61,158 nt of DNA from Candidatus Bacteroides merdigallinarum (GCA_019116285.1 DXBX01000062.1:1-61158), one strand, 5' to 3'; positions 21,476 to 30,095 are shown, counted from the first letter of the stretch. Notes: generated from the letters alone by a model not told the origin. Program-made: numbers and translations.

Positions 21476-21531
21476 CGGTACCTGCGAGCACAAGCGACGG
21501 TACCCACGAGCACGAACGACGGTACCGGCGC
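21476..21531. repeat. Tandem 22-bp repeats centred on CGGTACC
   Basis: CGGTACC begins at 21476, 21498 and 21520, exactly 22 bp apart. The first two units share the pattern CGGTACC, two variable bases, CGAGCAC, two variable bases and CGA; the third is partial and runs into the end of aroQ. The same unit and period recur at 56754. Each unit contains a 6-bp palindrome and can pair with its neighbour. Function unknown; the array lies between the pyk promoter and the end of aroQ. Confidence 0.75.
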
Positions 21532-21957
21532 TCATTCCCCGCCGAGCAGCCCCTCCAGGGCCAGGCGATAGGAGTCCAGGCCGAAGCCACAGATCACACC
21601 GCGGCAGGCACCGGCAATCATGGACACATGGCGATAGGCCTCGCGGGCGTGCACATTGCTGATGTGTACCTCGACCACCGGGGCCGGGACGGCACGGATG
21701 GCATCCTGCAAGGCAATGGACGTATGGGTGTAGGCACCGGCGTTGAGGATGATGCCGTCATAGTCGAAGCCCACCGCGTGGATGCGGTCGATGAGCTCGC
21801 CTTCAACATTGGATTGGAAATACGCTATCTCTACGTCCGGATAGCGCCGGCGCAGGTCGGCCAGGCAGCTGTCGAACGGCTGTGCACCGTAAACGCCCGG
21901 CTCGCGGCGGCCCAGCAGATTGAGATTGGGGCCGTTGATGATCTGAATCTTTTTCAT
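21532..21957 (-). CDS. aroQ: Type II 3-dehydroquinate dehydratase
   Basis: A 141-residue enzyme of the shikimate pathway. The start at 21957 gives the family-typical MKKIQIINGPNLNLLGRREP. Other motifs: the flexible catalytic loop with Tyr (EPGVYG), NAGAYTHTSIALQDAI, and VEVHISNVHAREAYRHVS with the catalytic His. Normal length. It is divergent from xerD across a 49-bp spacer containing facing -7 boxes. Confidence 0.95.
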   Translation of the reverse strand: MKKIQIINGPNLNLLGRREPGVYGAQPFDSCLADLRRRYPDVEIAYFQSNVEGELIDRIHAVGFDYDGIILNAGAYTHTSIALQDAIRAVPAPVVEVHISNVHAREAYRHVSMIAGACRGVICGFGLDSYRLALEGLLGGE

Positions 21958-21975
21958 ATTATCCTGTATTTGCAC

Positions 21976-21983
21976 TATCTTTG
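21976..21983 (+). promoter_or_regulatory. Putative -7 box (TATCTTTG) for xerD
   Basis: Expected start near 21990, supporting the xerD ATG at 22007 rather than an in-frame ATG at 21986. It overlaps the transcribed region of the facing aroQ promoter. Confidence 0.55.
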
Positions 21984-21988
21984 CCGTG

Positions 21989-21996
21989 CAAAGGTA
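21989..21996 (-). promoter_or_regulatory. Putative -7 box (TACCTTTG) for aroQ
   Basis: Minus-strand TACCTTTG facing the xerD -7 box with only 5 bp between them. Expected start near 21982 and a leader of about 25 nt. Confidence 0.55.
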
Positions 21997-22006
21997 CGGA
22001 AAAGAT

Positions 22007-22957
22007 ATGGAATCTACATCAAAAAACGAGCAGAAGGAGCAAAATGCACAGATTATCAAGGAATACGTGCAGTGGCTGAGACTGGAAAAGTCGCTCTCGG
22101 CCAACACCGTGGACGCTTACCAGCGCGACCTGCAGAAGCTGCTGGACTTTCTCCGCGCGGAGGACATCCCCTTCCTGGACGTCCGCTTGGACGACCTGCA
22201 ACGCTTCAGTGCCGGCCTGCACGACATCGGCATCCACCCGCGCTCGCAGGCGCGCATCCTGTCCGGCGTGAAGTCGTTCTACCGCTTCCTCCTGCTGGCG
22301 GACTATCTGGAGGCCGACCCCTCCGAACTGCTGGAGGGCCCGAAAATCGGCTTCCACCTGCCCGAAGTGCTGACCGTGGAAGAGATTGACCGCATCATCG
22401 GGGCCGTGGACATGGACAAGCCCGAGGGGCAGCGCAACCGCGCCATCATCGAGACGCTCTACAGCTGCGGCCTGCGTGTCAGCGAACTGTGTGGCCTGCG
22501 CCTCAGCGACCTCTACTTCGACGAACAGTTCATCCGCGTGGAGGGCAAGGGCAGCAAGCAGCGGCTGGTGCCCATCTCCGGGCGCGCCATCAAGGAGATC
22601 CGCTACTGGCTCCTGGACCGCAGTCACGGCCGCATCAAGCCGGGCAACGAGGACTACGTCTTCCTGGCCCGCTGGGGCAACCGCATCTCGCGCATCATGG
22701 TCTTCCACCTCGTCAAGGAGCTGGCCGAGCGGGCCGGCATCACCAAAACCATCAGTCCGCACACCTTCCGCCACTCCTTCGCCACCCACCTGCTGGAGGG
22801 CGGAGCCAACCTGCGCGCCATCCAGGAGATGCTGGGCCACGAATCCATCGCCACCACCGAGATTTATACCCACATCGACCGCCAGATGCTGCGCAGCGAA
22901 ATCATCCTGCACCATCCGCGGAACATCAAGTACCGGGAAGAACAAAAAAGGACATAA
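22007..22957 (+). CDS. xerD: Tyrosine recombinase XerD
   Basis: A 316-residue site-specific recombinase. An N-terminal SAM-like core-binding domain (EYVQWLRLEKSLSANTVDAY) precedes the catalytic domain. The catalytic residues are all visible: Arg157 (CGLRVSEL), His252 and Arg255 (HTFRHSFATH), His278 (LGHESIAT) and nucleophile Tyr287 (TEIYTH). It matches housekeeping XerD, which resolves chromosome dimers with XerC at dif, and its pairing with aroQ fits a core gene. Although it abuts the secretion locus, nothing suggests it is an integrase for that locus. The start was set by the -7 box position. Confidence 0.9.
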   Translation: MESTSKNEQKEQNAQIIKEYVQWLRLEKSLSANTVDAYQRDLQKLLDFLRAEDIPFLDVRLDDLQRFSAGLHDIGIHPRSQARILSGVKSFYRFLLLADYLEADPSELLEGPKIGFHLPEVLTVEEIDRIIGAVDMDKPEGQRNRAIIETLYSCGLRVSELCGLRLSDLYFDEQFIRVEGKGSKQRLVPISGRAIKEIRYWLLDRSHGRIKPGNEDYVFLARWGNRISRIMVFHLVKELAERAGITKTISPHTFRHSFATHLLEGGANLRAIQEMLGHESIATTEIYTHIDRQMLRSEIILHHPRNIKYREEQKRT

Positions 22958-23256
22958 ATACACCGGTAACGAACATTTTTTAAGAAAGAAAATCCGGGCG
23001 CATAAATGCCATTATGGATTTTTTGTGTATATTTGCCGCTACATACGGATATTGCAAACAAATGGCAGATGCGTATATATGCGGCTCCTAAAAAGGGTGA
23101 ATCCGCATCGTACAAGTAATGAATAGTAGCAATGAAAACAGAAGGGAGTCACATCCCTACTTTTGCCGCAAGACATGTAACTGTTTGATTCCTTGGCTCT
23201 AAGGGATTTTACAGGATTCACCCTATTGTCTGTCCTTCACCACAACCACCCACCCA
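22958..23256 (+). promoter_or_regulatory. Leader and promoter region of the T6SS operon
   Basis: About 300 bp without a gene. It holds two -7-type boxes, TATATTTG at 23028-23035 and TACTTTTG at 23158-23165, neither with a clear -33 TTTG. An 11-bp perfect inverted repeat (AGGGTGAATCC at 23094-23104, its complement at 23214-23224) encloses the second box. If transcribed from the first promoter this leader could fold end to end. A long structured leader before a NusG-like gene resembles loci controlled by processive antitermination. Confidence 0.5.
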
Positions 23257-23805
23257 ATGGAATACCCACAACCGGACGAGGCGACTATGTGCTGGTTCGT
23301 CATGCGCGACCTCACACGCAGCAATGCACAACAACCCGCCTACCGGTTGTTGGAGGAAAAAGGTTTCGAAGTCTTCACCCCGATGCAATGGAAACTGGTG
23401 AAACGACAGGGCAAGGAGGTGCGCCGGCAACTGCCCTTCATCCACGACCTGCTGTTCGTACACTCCACGCAGGAAGCCTTGGACCCGGTCGTGCTGCGCA
23501 CCCGGACACTGCAATTCCGCTACCTCCGCGGCGTCTACCATGTACCGATGACCGTCAACGAGAAGGAGATGAGCCGCTTTATCAACGCCGTACGCGCCAC
23601 CGACTCCCCACGCTACTACCTGCCCGACGAAGTGACCCCCGCCATGTGCAAGCGGCGGATACGCATCATCGGCGGCCCGCTGAACGGCTACGAGGGCACG
23701 CTGGTGACCACACGCGGCTCGAAGGCCCGGCGCCTGCTGGTGCAACTGCCCAACCTGCTGGCCATGACGGTCGAGGTGAACCCTGAATATATCCAATTGC
23801 TATAA
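23257..23805 (+). CDS. NusG-like transcription antiterminator (UpxY type)
   Basis: A 182-residue NusG-family specialist. It has an N-terminal NGN domain (MCWFVMRDLTRSNAQQPAYR; FIHDLLFVHST) and a C-terminal KOW-type domain (IRIIGGPLNGYEGTLVTTRG). UpxY relatives in Bacteroides bind RNA polymerase at the 5' leader of long surface-polysaccharide operons and prevent early termination. It is the first gene of a 25-kb same-strand run and lies 22 bp before clpV, so it probably keeps polymerase going through its own operon. That role is inference from family and position. Confidence 0.85.
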   Translation: MEYPQPDEATMCWFVMRDLTRSNAQQPAYRLLEEKGFEVFTPMQWKLVKRQGKEVRRQLPFIHDLLFVHSTQEALDPVVLRTRTLQFRYLRGVYHVPMTVNEKEMSRFINAVRATDSPRYYLPDEVTPAMCKRRIRIIGGPLNGYEGTLVTTRGSKARRLLVQLPNLLAMTVEVNPEYIQLL

Positions 23806-23827
23806 GCATACACTAAATCCTTCTATT

Positions 23828-26293
23828 ATGAACGAGACTTTGAAAAGCATAGCCAATTCTTATGCAGAGGAGCTGTGCAGCGATGCCATCTATCCCGCCC
23901 ACTTGTTCAAGGCCATCTTGCACAAGGAAATGGGACTGGTGCGTTTCATCGAGACAGACCTGGGGAAGGACTACTTCTACCTGCAGGACTGGGCCGACAT
24001 CCAGATGCAGCTGGCACCCCGCTCGGCCCGCCCCCTGCGCGACCTGTCTCTGTCAGAAGAATCCGAAGCCGTCCTGTCCGAAGCATTGGATTACCGCGAC
24101 AAGTTCGGCCTGCAAGACTGTACGGCCGAATGCGTACTGGCCTCGCTGGTCACCCCGGGCGTAGGGTTCACCTTCGACCAACTGAAAACCCTGCCGCTCA
24201 CCCCGGCGGAAGTATGCGAGAAGATGGGCACGGAGGCGCAGGCCGCCACACCCGGCTATGAAGCACGTCCCGCAGGCGGAAAGACCGGCACCAACGGAAG
24301 CAACCTGGCCAAGTATTGCATCGACAAGGTGGCCGCCGTAAGGGCCGGACAGATAGACAGCGTAGTGGGGTTCGAGAAAGAGATAGGCACCATCTGCGAA
24401 ATCCTGGGCCGCAAGACCAAGAGCAACCTGCTGATAACGGGCGAAGCCGGCGTGGGAAAGACCGCACTCATCAACGGCTTCTGCATCCAGCTGGCCGAGG
24501 GCCACGTGCCGGACTTCCTGAAAAACGCCCAGGCCTACGAGCTGGACAACGCCGCCCTGGCCGCCGACGCCTCCTACAAAGGAGAGGTGGAAGACCGCTT
24601 CAAGAAGCTGCTGGAAGAAATCAAGGCCGAAGGAAACATCATCCTCATCATCGAGCAGATAGACAAGTTCTTCGACAAGCAGGGCTCCCTGTACGGCGCC
24701 TCGTCCATCCTGAAGCAGGAAGTCTGCAAGGGACGGCTTGCCTTGCTGTGCACCTCCTCCATCGACGGCTACACCAAGAATATAGAAACTGACAAGGAAA
24801 TAGTGACGAAGCTGGAAAGAATCATGGTGGAAGAGCCCAATGCCGAACTGGCCTTGCGCATCCTGAAGGGCGCCCTGCCCGCCTATGAGGAATTCCACCA
24901 CCTGACGGTGGACGAGGACGTGATGGGCAACGCCATCCGCCTGGCCAAACGCTACCTGACCGAAAAGTCGCTGCCCGACTCTGCCTTCGACCTCATCGAC
25001 CGCACCATGGCACAGTTGAAGACAATGAACGACATGACCGAGCCTGTCATCGCCGAACTGCGCGGGGAATTGGATGCCCTGAAAGCCAAGAGCCAAGAAC
25101 GGGAAGCCGTCGACCCCGCATTGATGCAGGAGCTGAACTGGCTGAACTATAAGGTGCTCAACAAGGTGAACTGCATCCTGCTGGCCGCCCTCGACTCGGA
25201 CACGGACTTCGGCAAGATTGCCACCGCGGCCGAACGCATCGATTACCTGCAACAGACCTTGGACAAGCTGGCCGAACTGGGCCGGACGAAACGGACCGCC
25301 TTGTGCAGCAGCGACCTGGATGCCGTCGTGGCCAAACAGACCGGCATCCCCCTGGGCAAGGTACAGACCAAAGAACGCGACCGCCTGCTCGGCGCCGAAG
25401 ATGTGCTGAAGCAACGCGTCATCGGACAGGACCACGCCGTGAAGAAAGTGCTGGACTCGGTCTTCGAGTCGCGTTCGGGCCTCAACAAGAAAGGCCAGCC
25501 CATGGGCTCCTTCTTCTTCCTGGGTCCCACGGGAACCGGTAAGACGGAACTGTCGAAGGCCCTGGCCGCCTTCCTCTTCGGCGACGAGTCTTCCCTAATC
25601 CGCTTCGACATGTCCGAATTCAAGGAGGAGCACTCCGTGGCCCTGCTCTACGGCGCGCCTCCGGGATACGTGGGATACGAGGAAGGCGGACTGCTGGTGA
25701 ATAAGATCCGCCAGAACCCCTACTCCGTCGTGCTGTTCGACGAAATCGAGAAAGCCCACAAGTCCGTCTTCGACCTCTTCCTGCAGATACTGGACGAAGG
25801 CAAGTTGCATGACCGCCTGGGCCGCGTGGGCGACTTCTCGAACGCCCTGCTGCTCTTCACCTCCAACATCGGCAGCCAGTTCATCGTGGACTCCTTCAAC
25901 CAAGGCCGAATCCCCGAGAACAACGACCTGATGAACATCATGCAGGACTACTTCCGCCCGGAGTTCCTGGGCCGTCTGACGGAAATCGTGCCTTTCTCGC
26001 CCATCACGGAGCAGACCGTGACGCGCATCTTCGACGTCCACCTGAAGAGCCTGCTCCGCCTCTTGGACGAGCAGGACATCCGTCTGCAGATGACGCCCGA
26101 AGTGAAGCAGGCCATCGCCATGTCCGGCTTCAATCCCCAATACGGCGCCCGCCCCATCCTGGGCATCATCCGCAAGCAACTGCGCCAGCCCTTGAGCAAG
26201 CTCATCATAGCGGGCAAGGTCAAGGCCGGCGACACCGTGGAGGTGACCATCGGCGAGGACGGCACCCCCCAATTCCACGTAGCCAACCCCTGA
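23828..26293 (+). CDS. tssH: T6SS sheath-recycling AAA+ ATPase ClpV
   Basis: An 821-residue Clp/Hsp100 ATPase. An N-terminal Clp repeat region (about 1-150) and two AAA+ modules are seen. The first has Walker A GEAGVGKT (residues 205-212), but its Walker B stretch reads IILIIEQIDKF, without the usual Asp-Glu pair. The second has Walker A GPTGTGKT (566-573) and an intact Walker B VVLFDEIEKA. ClpV unfolds contracted sheath (TssB/TssC) for reuse; tssB and tssC follow directly. The degenerate first Walker B suggests ATPase activity rests mainly on the second ring. General ClpB is the alternative, but the context favours ClpV. Confidence 0.92.
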   Translation: MNETLKSIANSYAEELCSDAIYPAHLFKAILHKEMGLVRFIETDLGKDYFYLQDWADIQMQLAPRSARPLRDLSLSEESEAVLSEALDYRDKFGLQDCTAECVLASLVTPGVGFTFDQLKTLPLTPAEVCEKMGTEAQAATPGYEARPAGGKTGTNGSNLAKYCIDKVAAVRAGQIDSVVGFEKEIGTICEILGRKTKSNLLITGEAGVGKTALINGFCIQLAEGHVPDFLKNAQAYELDNAALAADASYKGEVEDRFKKLLEEIKAEGNIILIIEQIDKFFDKQGSLYGASSILKQEVCKGRLALLCTSSIDGYTKNIETDKEIVTKLERIMVEEPNAELALRILKGALPAYEEFHHLTVDEDVMGNAIRLAKRYLTEKSLPDSAFDLIDRTMAQLKTMNDMTEPVIAELRGELDALKAKSQEREAVDPALMQELNWLNYKVLNKVNCILLAALDSDTDFGKIATAAERIDYLQQTLDKLAELGRTKRTALCSSDLDAVVAKQTGIPLGKVQTKERDRLLGAEDVLKQRVIGQDHAVKKVLDSVFESRSGLNKKGQPMGSFFFLGPTGTGKTELSKALAAFLFGDESSLIRFDMSEFKEEHSVALLYGAPPGYVGYEEGGLLVNKIRQNPYSVVLFDEIEKAHKSVFDLFLQILDEGKLHDRLGRVGDFSNALLLFTSNIGSQFIVDSFNQGRIPENNDLMNIMQDYFRPEFLGRLTEIVPFSPITEQTVTRIFDVHLKSLLRLLDEQDIRLQMTPEVKQAIAMSGFNPQYGARPILGIIRKQLRQPLSKLIIAGKVKAGDTVEVTIGEDGTPQFHVANP

Positions 26294-26326
26294 CATTTAT
26301 TTCTAATCCCTTTAATTCCTATAATT

Positions 26327-26791
26327 ATGGCAATGAAAGAGAACTTCATCTCGATGGCTCCCGACGAGGAGTCCAATGCGAAAGTCAATCCCATCGACAA
26401 CAACAAGACCTTGATGATTGACCAATATACCAGTGATGTGGAACCGGGCAACCCGGAGTTCGTGGAAGACGTCCAGAACATCGACGACGCCTTCGCACAC
26501 TTCAAGCCCCAAGTGGCTGTGAGCTTCACGGACGAAGAAGGCGGCGCGGTGGACGAGACACTCCACTTCAGCGAGTTGCGCGACTTCGAGGCACAAGGCG
26601 GCAAGGGCAACCTGGTGAAGAACAGCGCCTTCCTGTCCGGCACCAAGAAGAGCATCGACACGAACGTCAAAATCCGCAAGAGTATCGAACAAAACCGCAA
26701 GCTGCGCGACATCCTGAAAGACGCTTCCTCACGCGAGGAACTGAAGGAGATGCTGCAAGCCATGCTGGACGAACTGGAAAACAATAAATAA
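26327..26791 (+). CDS. tssB: T6SS contractile sheath small subunit TssB
   Basis: A 154-residue protein directly before TssC. Stretches such as EPGNPEFVEDVQNIDDAFAH, SFTDEEGGAVDETLHFSELR and NRKLRDILKDASSREELKEM fit the TssB/VipA fold, whose strands interlock with TssC to build the sheath. Length is normal for Bacteroidetes TssB. Two in-frame ATG codons (26327, 26333) are possible starts. Identification rests partly on order. Confidence 0.85.
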   Translation: MAMKENFISMAPDEESNAKVNPIDNNKTLMIDQYTSDVEPGNPEFVEDVQNIDDAFAHFKPQVAVSFTDEEGGAVDETLHFSELRDFEAQGGKGNLVKNSAFLSGTKKSIDTNVKIRKSIEQNRKLRDILKDASSREELKEMLQAMLDELENNK

Positions 26792-26811
26792 GCAACTAAG
26801 AGGAAAAGACT

Positions 26812-28182
26812 ATGGCAGAAACTGAAATGCAAAAAAGCCAAGCGGCACAGCAAGCCGCCGCCTCGGAATTACAGTCCAAGCAAACTGAACAGAAGAAAGA
26901 CATCAGCCAGTTGCTATCCGCGTTCGGTGGCTTCAACGCCATCCGGGGCTTCCTGCCCGACGCCGACAACCTGAACCCCGCCCGCAAGGCGGCCAAGGCC
27001 GTGTTCCTGTCGGACAAACGATTCAAAGAAAAACGTGAAGGCCTGATACAGGACATCAAGGGCTGGCTCGACATCCTGAACGAGGGCCACAACAACGCCA
27101 CGGAATTCGTGGACGCCTGCAAGGCCAAGGAAGAGAAATATACCCGCGTACTGAAGCAGGGCATCACCGACGCACTGTATGCCACTGCCAACCTGGAACG
27201 TTCCTACCGCTCATTGGACGCTTTCTTCAAGTCGGCCAATTCGGACAAAGTGAAGAACCTGCGCCTCATCAATGCCTACAAGGATGACATCGCCGACCCC
27301 GACTCCGGCTTCGCACAAGAGGTGGAGAACCTGTTGCGCAACGGCTTCGACCGCCTGAGCCTGAAGGACTGCTACAGCCTGCTGGTGGTGGCCGGCAGCG
27401 TGTTCCAGGACAAGCCCACCCTGCTGCAATGGGCCAAGATGGCCTACAAGTACAAGGTGATGCTCATCACCGACCACGCCGACGAATACTCGTACGACGA
27501 CCTGTTTGCCAACACCGAGGACTACAAGGACAGCGACGCCGAGCTGCAAAATGTCATCATGACCGCCAACTGGATTGTAGGCCGCGAATCCGAGCAGATG
27601 TCCGCCGACGAGGAGGAAAGCAAGGCTTTCTACATCTATCCCTCGGGCGCACTGGCCGGCAAACTGTATGACGAAAGCGCCAACATGGCACAGGGTGCCG
27701 GCGGCAAGAAGTACGGCACACTGAACGGCATCAAGGGCGTCAAGCTGGACCTCCTGAAATCCGAAATCGCCTCACTGATGGACAACCAGGTCATCCCGAT
27801 GGTCTACTCGGAAGGACGCGTCATGGCCTTCAACAACACCAACCTGTACAACGGCGACAACACGGCCATGAAGGAATATCCCATTGTCCGCGTGTTCGAC
27901 TGGGTGAAGAAAGTACTGATGAACTTCGTGCACGAAGTGGCCTTGGAGAACTGGGATCCCTACAACTCCCCCAAGAACCTGAAAGCACGCATCCAGGCTT
28001 TCCTGAACGACTACAAGGGCTACGGCAACCTGTTCCAGAACTACGAAATCAAAGAACCCACGCAAGACCCCGTCACCAAGCGCATCACCTGCGACATCAG
28101 CCTGACGCCGTTCTACTCCGCCAAGAACTTCATCATCAAGGTGGCAGCAGACAAGAAGGACAAAGAGGCCACCATGGCATAA
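26812..28182 (+). CDS. tssC: T6SS contractile sheath large subunit TssC
   Basis: A 456-residue sheath protein of normal length, 20 bp after TssB. It contains family-like stretches (DKRFKEKREGLIQDIKGWLD; KDCYSLLVVAGSVFQDKPTL) and a C-terminal domain with SLTPFYSAKNFIIKVAA, resembling the phage tail sheath C-terminus. TssB/TssC polymerise around the Hcp tube in the cytosol and contract to drive it out. The low cysteine and high lysine/aspartate content is ordinary. Confidence 0.9.
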   Translation: MAETEMQKSQAAQQAAASELQSKQTEQKKDISQLLSAFGGFNAIRGFLPDADNLNPARKAAKAVFLSDKRFKEKREGLIQDIKGWLDILNEGHNNATEFVDACKAKEEKYTRVLKQGITDALYATANLERSYRSLDAFFKSANSDKVKNLRLINAYKDDIADPDSGFAQEVENLLRNGFDRLSLKDCYSLLVVAGSVFQDKPTLLQWAKMAYKYKVMLITDHADEYSYDDLFANTEDYKDSDAELQNVIMTANWIVGRESEQMSADEEESKAFYIYPSGALAGKLYDESANMAQGAGGKKYGTLNGIKGVKLDLLKSEIASLMDNQVIPMVYSEGRVMAFNNTNLYNGDNTAMKEYPIVRVFDWVKKVLMNFVHEVALENWDPYNSPKNLKARIQAFLNDYKGYGNLFQNYEIKEPTQDPVTKRITCDISLTPFYSAKNFIIKVAADKKDKEATMA

Positions 28183-28218
28183 AACATACGCATTATCATC
28201 AACTAAATCATAATTATT

Positions 28219-28611
28219 ATGGCAAAGACTCCTGTAAAGATTGAAATTGACGGTTACAAGGAACGCGAAGTCCAAATGGTCACTTACGAGTTCGACCAGG
28301 CAACCGATGTAGAAGGCCAAATGTCCGGCATCCCCCGTGGCGGTCTGATCACGGTGCGTGTGAAAGCACTGAACGACGGCACGCCCGACCTGCTGGCTTG
28401 GATGATTGAACGCAACCTGCCGAAAAACGGTACCATCACCTTCCTGGAGACCAAGACGGGCAAGAACATGAAGACTATCAAGTTCACCAACGGCTATTGC
28501 GTGAACTTCGAAGAGAAATGGGAAGACAAGAAAGGTCATTTCGAGGAAATCGTCATCACTTGCCAGAAGATAGAGTTCGGCTCAGTGGTTTACGAAAATG
28601 ACTGGGCCTAA
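28219..28611 (+). CDS. hcp: T6SS tube protein Hcp (TssD), copy 1
   Basis: A 130-residue Hcp-family protein. Its core matches the Bacteroidetes TssD pattern: a beta strand with YEFDQATDVEGQMSGIPRGG, then ITVRVKALNDGTPDLLAWMI, then KNGTITFLETKTGKNMKTI, and a final VITCQKIEFGSVVYENDW. Hcp stacks as hexameric rings forming the inner tube. The next gene is a close paralogue sharing the EGQxSGIPRGG stretch. Confidence 0.9.
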   Translation: MAKTPVKIEIDGYKEREVQMVTYEFDQATDVEGQMSGIPRGGLITVRVKALNDGTPDLLAWMIERNLPKNGTITFLETKTGKNMKTIKFTNGYCVNFEEKWEDKKGHFEEIVITCQKIEFGSVVYENDWA

Positions 28612-28652
28612 GTCCATCCCCTTAATGTTTAACTTTAATATTCTGAATAGAT

Positions 28653-29051
28653 ATGGCTGAAAACTTAACCCCGGTATCTTTATCGGTCAAAGACTTCGAG
28701 ACCAGAGAAGTGATGATGATAGATTATAAGTTCGACCAGACGGTAGACCGTGAAGGACAAATTTCCGGCATTCCCCGCGGCGGACGCATCAGCATCCGTG
28801 TGAAGGCAATGAACGACGGCAACAACCAGCTGCTGCAATGGATGCTGTCGCCCAACGACCCGCGCGACATCACAGTGACATTCTTCAACACCGTGGATGG
28901 CTCCACGATGAAGGAGCTGCAAGGCATAGGCTGCTACTGCGTGCACTACATCGAAAAATGGGAAGATGGCGAGGAACACTTCGAAGAACTGGAAATCGTC
29001 TGCCAGGAACTGAAGAACGGACCGGTAGCCTTCCAGAACCCCTGGAAATAA
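28653..29051 (+). CDS. hcp: T6SS tube protein Hcp (TssD), copy 2
   Basis: A 132-residue paralogue of the preceding gene, sharing YKFDQTVDREGQISGIPRGG, the following SIRVKAMNDG region and the same ending (GPVAFQNPW). Forty-one bp separate the two. Similar but not identical copies suggest mixed tube rings, or one structural and one effector-loading Hcp; this is inference. Confidence 0.9.
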   Translation: MAENLTPVSLSVKDFETREVMMIDYKFDQTVDREGQISGIPRGGRISIRVKAMNDGNNQLLQWMLSPNDPRDITVTFFNTVDGSTMKELQGIGCYCVHYIEKWEDGEEHFEELEIVCQELKNGPVAFQNPWK

Positions 29052-29141
29052 ACCGGATATCATGACCTGCGGAGGAGCGGTGTGGCACGTTTCCACACCG
29101 TTCCCCGCAGTTTTTCCCTCCACCCATTTCTTCATACAGAT

Positions 29142-29534
29142 ATGGCACTACTTGCCCAATTACAATTCGGCGACAACGCGGTCCACCTCTACACCAAGAC
29201 CTACAACATCGTGGACTGCCGCTGCCACTTCTGCCGGACCTACAACCACTCGCGCCCGGAAAGCGACGCTCGATGCGAACGCATCGAGCTGACCGTGGTC
29301 GCCCCCGCCATGACCGACCCCCTGCTCTACGAATGGTATATCAACCAAGGGGAGCAGAATTGCCGGCTAGCGTTTTTCTTCTCGGCCACCGATGGCAACC
29401 TGGAAGTTGAACGAGAAATGCTACTGGAAAACGCCGTATGTTTCGGCATCGAAGAGGATTATTCCATCGACCACCAAAGCCGCCGGCTGCTGAAGCTGCA
29501 AATCATGGCCGAAGAAGTAAGCCACAATCCCTGA
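29142..29534 (+). CDS. Divergent Hcp-family protein, copy 3
   Basis: A 130-residue protein. The start at 29142 gives MALLAQLQFGDNAVHLYTKT, aligning with the Hcp N-terminus; a longer frame from 29082 would add an unrelated segment. The region ELTVVAPAMTDPLLYEWYIN and the closing LKLQIMAEEVSHNP track the Hcp fold, but it is cysteine-rich (CRCHFC near residue 26), unlike copies 1 and 2. The CxCxxC cluster could bind metal or form disulfides. It could cap the tube or adapt it to the spike. Confidence 0.6.
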   Translation: MALLAQLQFGDNAVHLYTKTYNIVDCRCHFCRTYNHSRPESDARCERIELTVVAPAMTDPLLYEWYINQGEQNCRLAFFFSATDGNLEVEREMLLENAVCFGIEEDYSIDHQSRRLLKLQIMAEEVSHNP

Positions 29535-29572
29535 ATGCATACACGCATACCCTCCTAATCATACAATGGCCC

Positions 29573-30037
29573 ATGGCTGAAAATCTATCCAGACACCTGA
29601 AAGGACTGTTCACCGCGGAAGACCTCACCGAAAGCGGGGTCATTATCCGCCAAGACCGCTGCCTCACACTGCAACACTATCATTACGACTGCTACCGAAG
29701 CCGTAACACACAAGGAGTCCCCTACGGCAAAACGGTATCCAACCTGCTATTCTTCACCGTCAGACTCCCCCACCCGAAAGACGGGCAATTTTTCTTCCAA
29801 CAACTGAAGAACAACATACCCCACACCTTCTCCTTCCTTTTCAACGCAACTTTCGATGAACATGGCAGTCTGAAATCATACGACAATGCCCTGACCGTCC
29901 GAGGGTTTCTCGTGGATCTGGAGGAAGAATTCCACAGCAGCGAGGACGAACAGATGCAATTGCACGTGCAAATCCTGCTGAACGCCATCACCTACATCGG
30001 ACGCGAGCAACACAAGACACTCGTCATCAGCCAGTGA
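29573..30037 (+). CDS. Divergent Hcp-family protein, copy 4
   Basis: A 154-residue protein; the start at 29573 is the first that gives only the conserved region. The stretches NLLFFTVRLPHPKDGQFFFQ, HTFSFLFNATFD and LHVQILLNAITYIGREQHKT follow the strand order of an Hcp-like barrel. Similarity to copies 1 and 2 is weak, so the assignment depends on position between Hcp-like genes and vgrG. A specialised ring joining tube and VgrG spike is possible. Confidence 0.5.
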   Translation: MAENLSRHLKGLFTAEDLTESGVIIRQDRCLTLQHYHYDCYRSRNTQGVPYGKTVSNLLFFTVRLPHPKDGQFFFQQLKNNIPHTFSFLFNATFDEHGSLKSYDNALTVRGFLVDLEEEFHSSEDEQMQLHVQILLNAITYIGREQHKTLVISQ

Positions 30038-30095
30038 GACGAACGTCACGCATTCTGCCGCCCCCACATTACATATAATCCCTACACTGAGAAAC

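Noticed and set aside
21476..21531. CRISPR-like array
   Set aside because: The units are 22 bp and contiguous without unique spacers, and no cas genes are in the window.
22007..22957. XerD as the integrase of a mobile T6SS island
   Set aside because: It matches housekeeping XerD with aroQ as partner. No attachment-site repeats flank the T6SS locus, and no excision or transfer genes are present.
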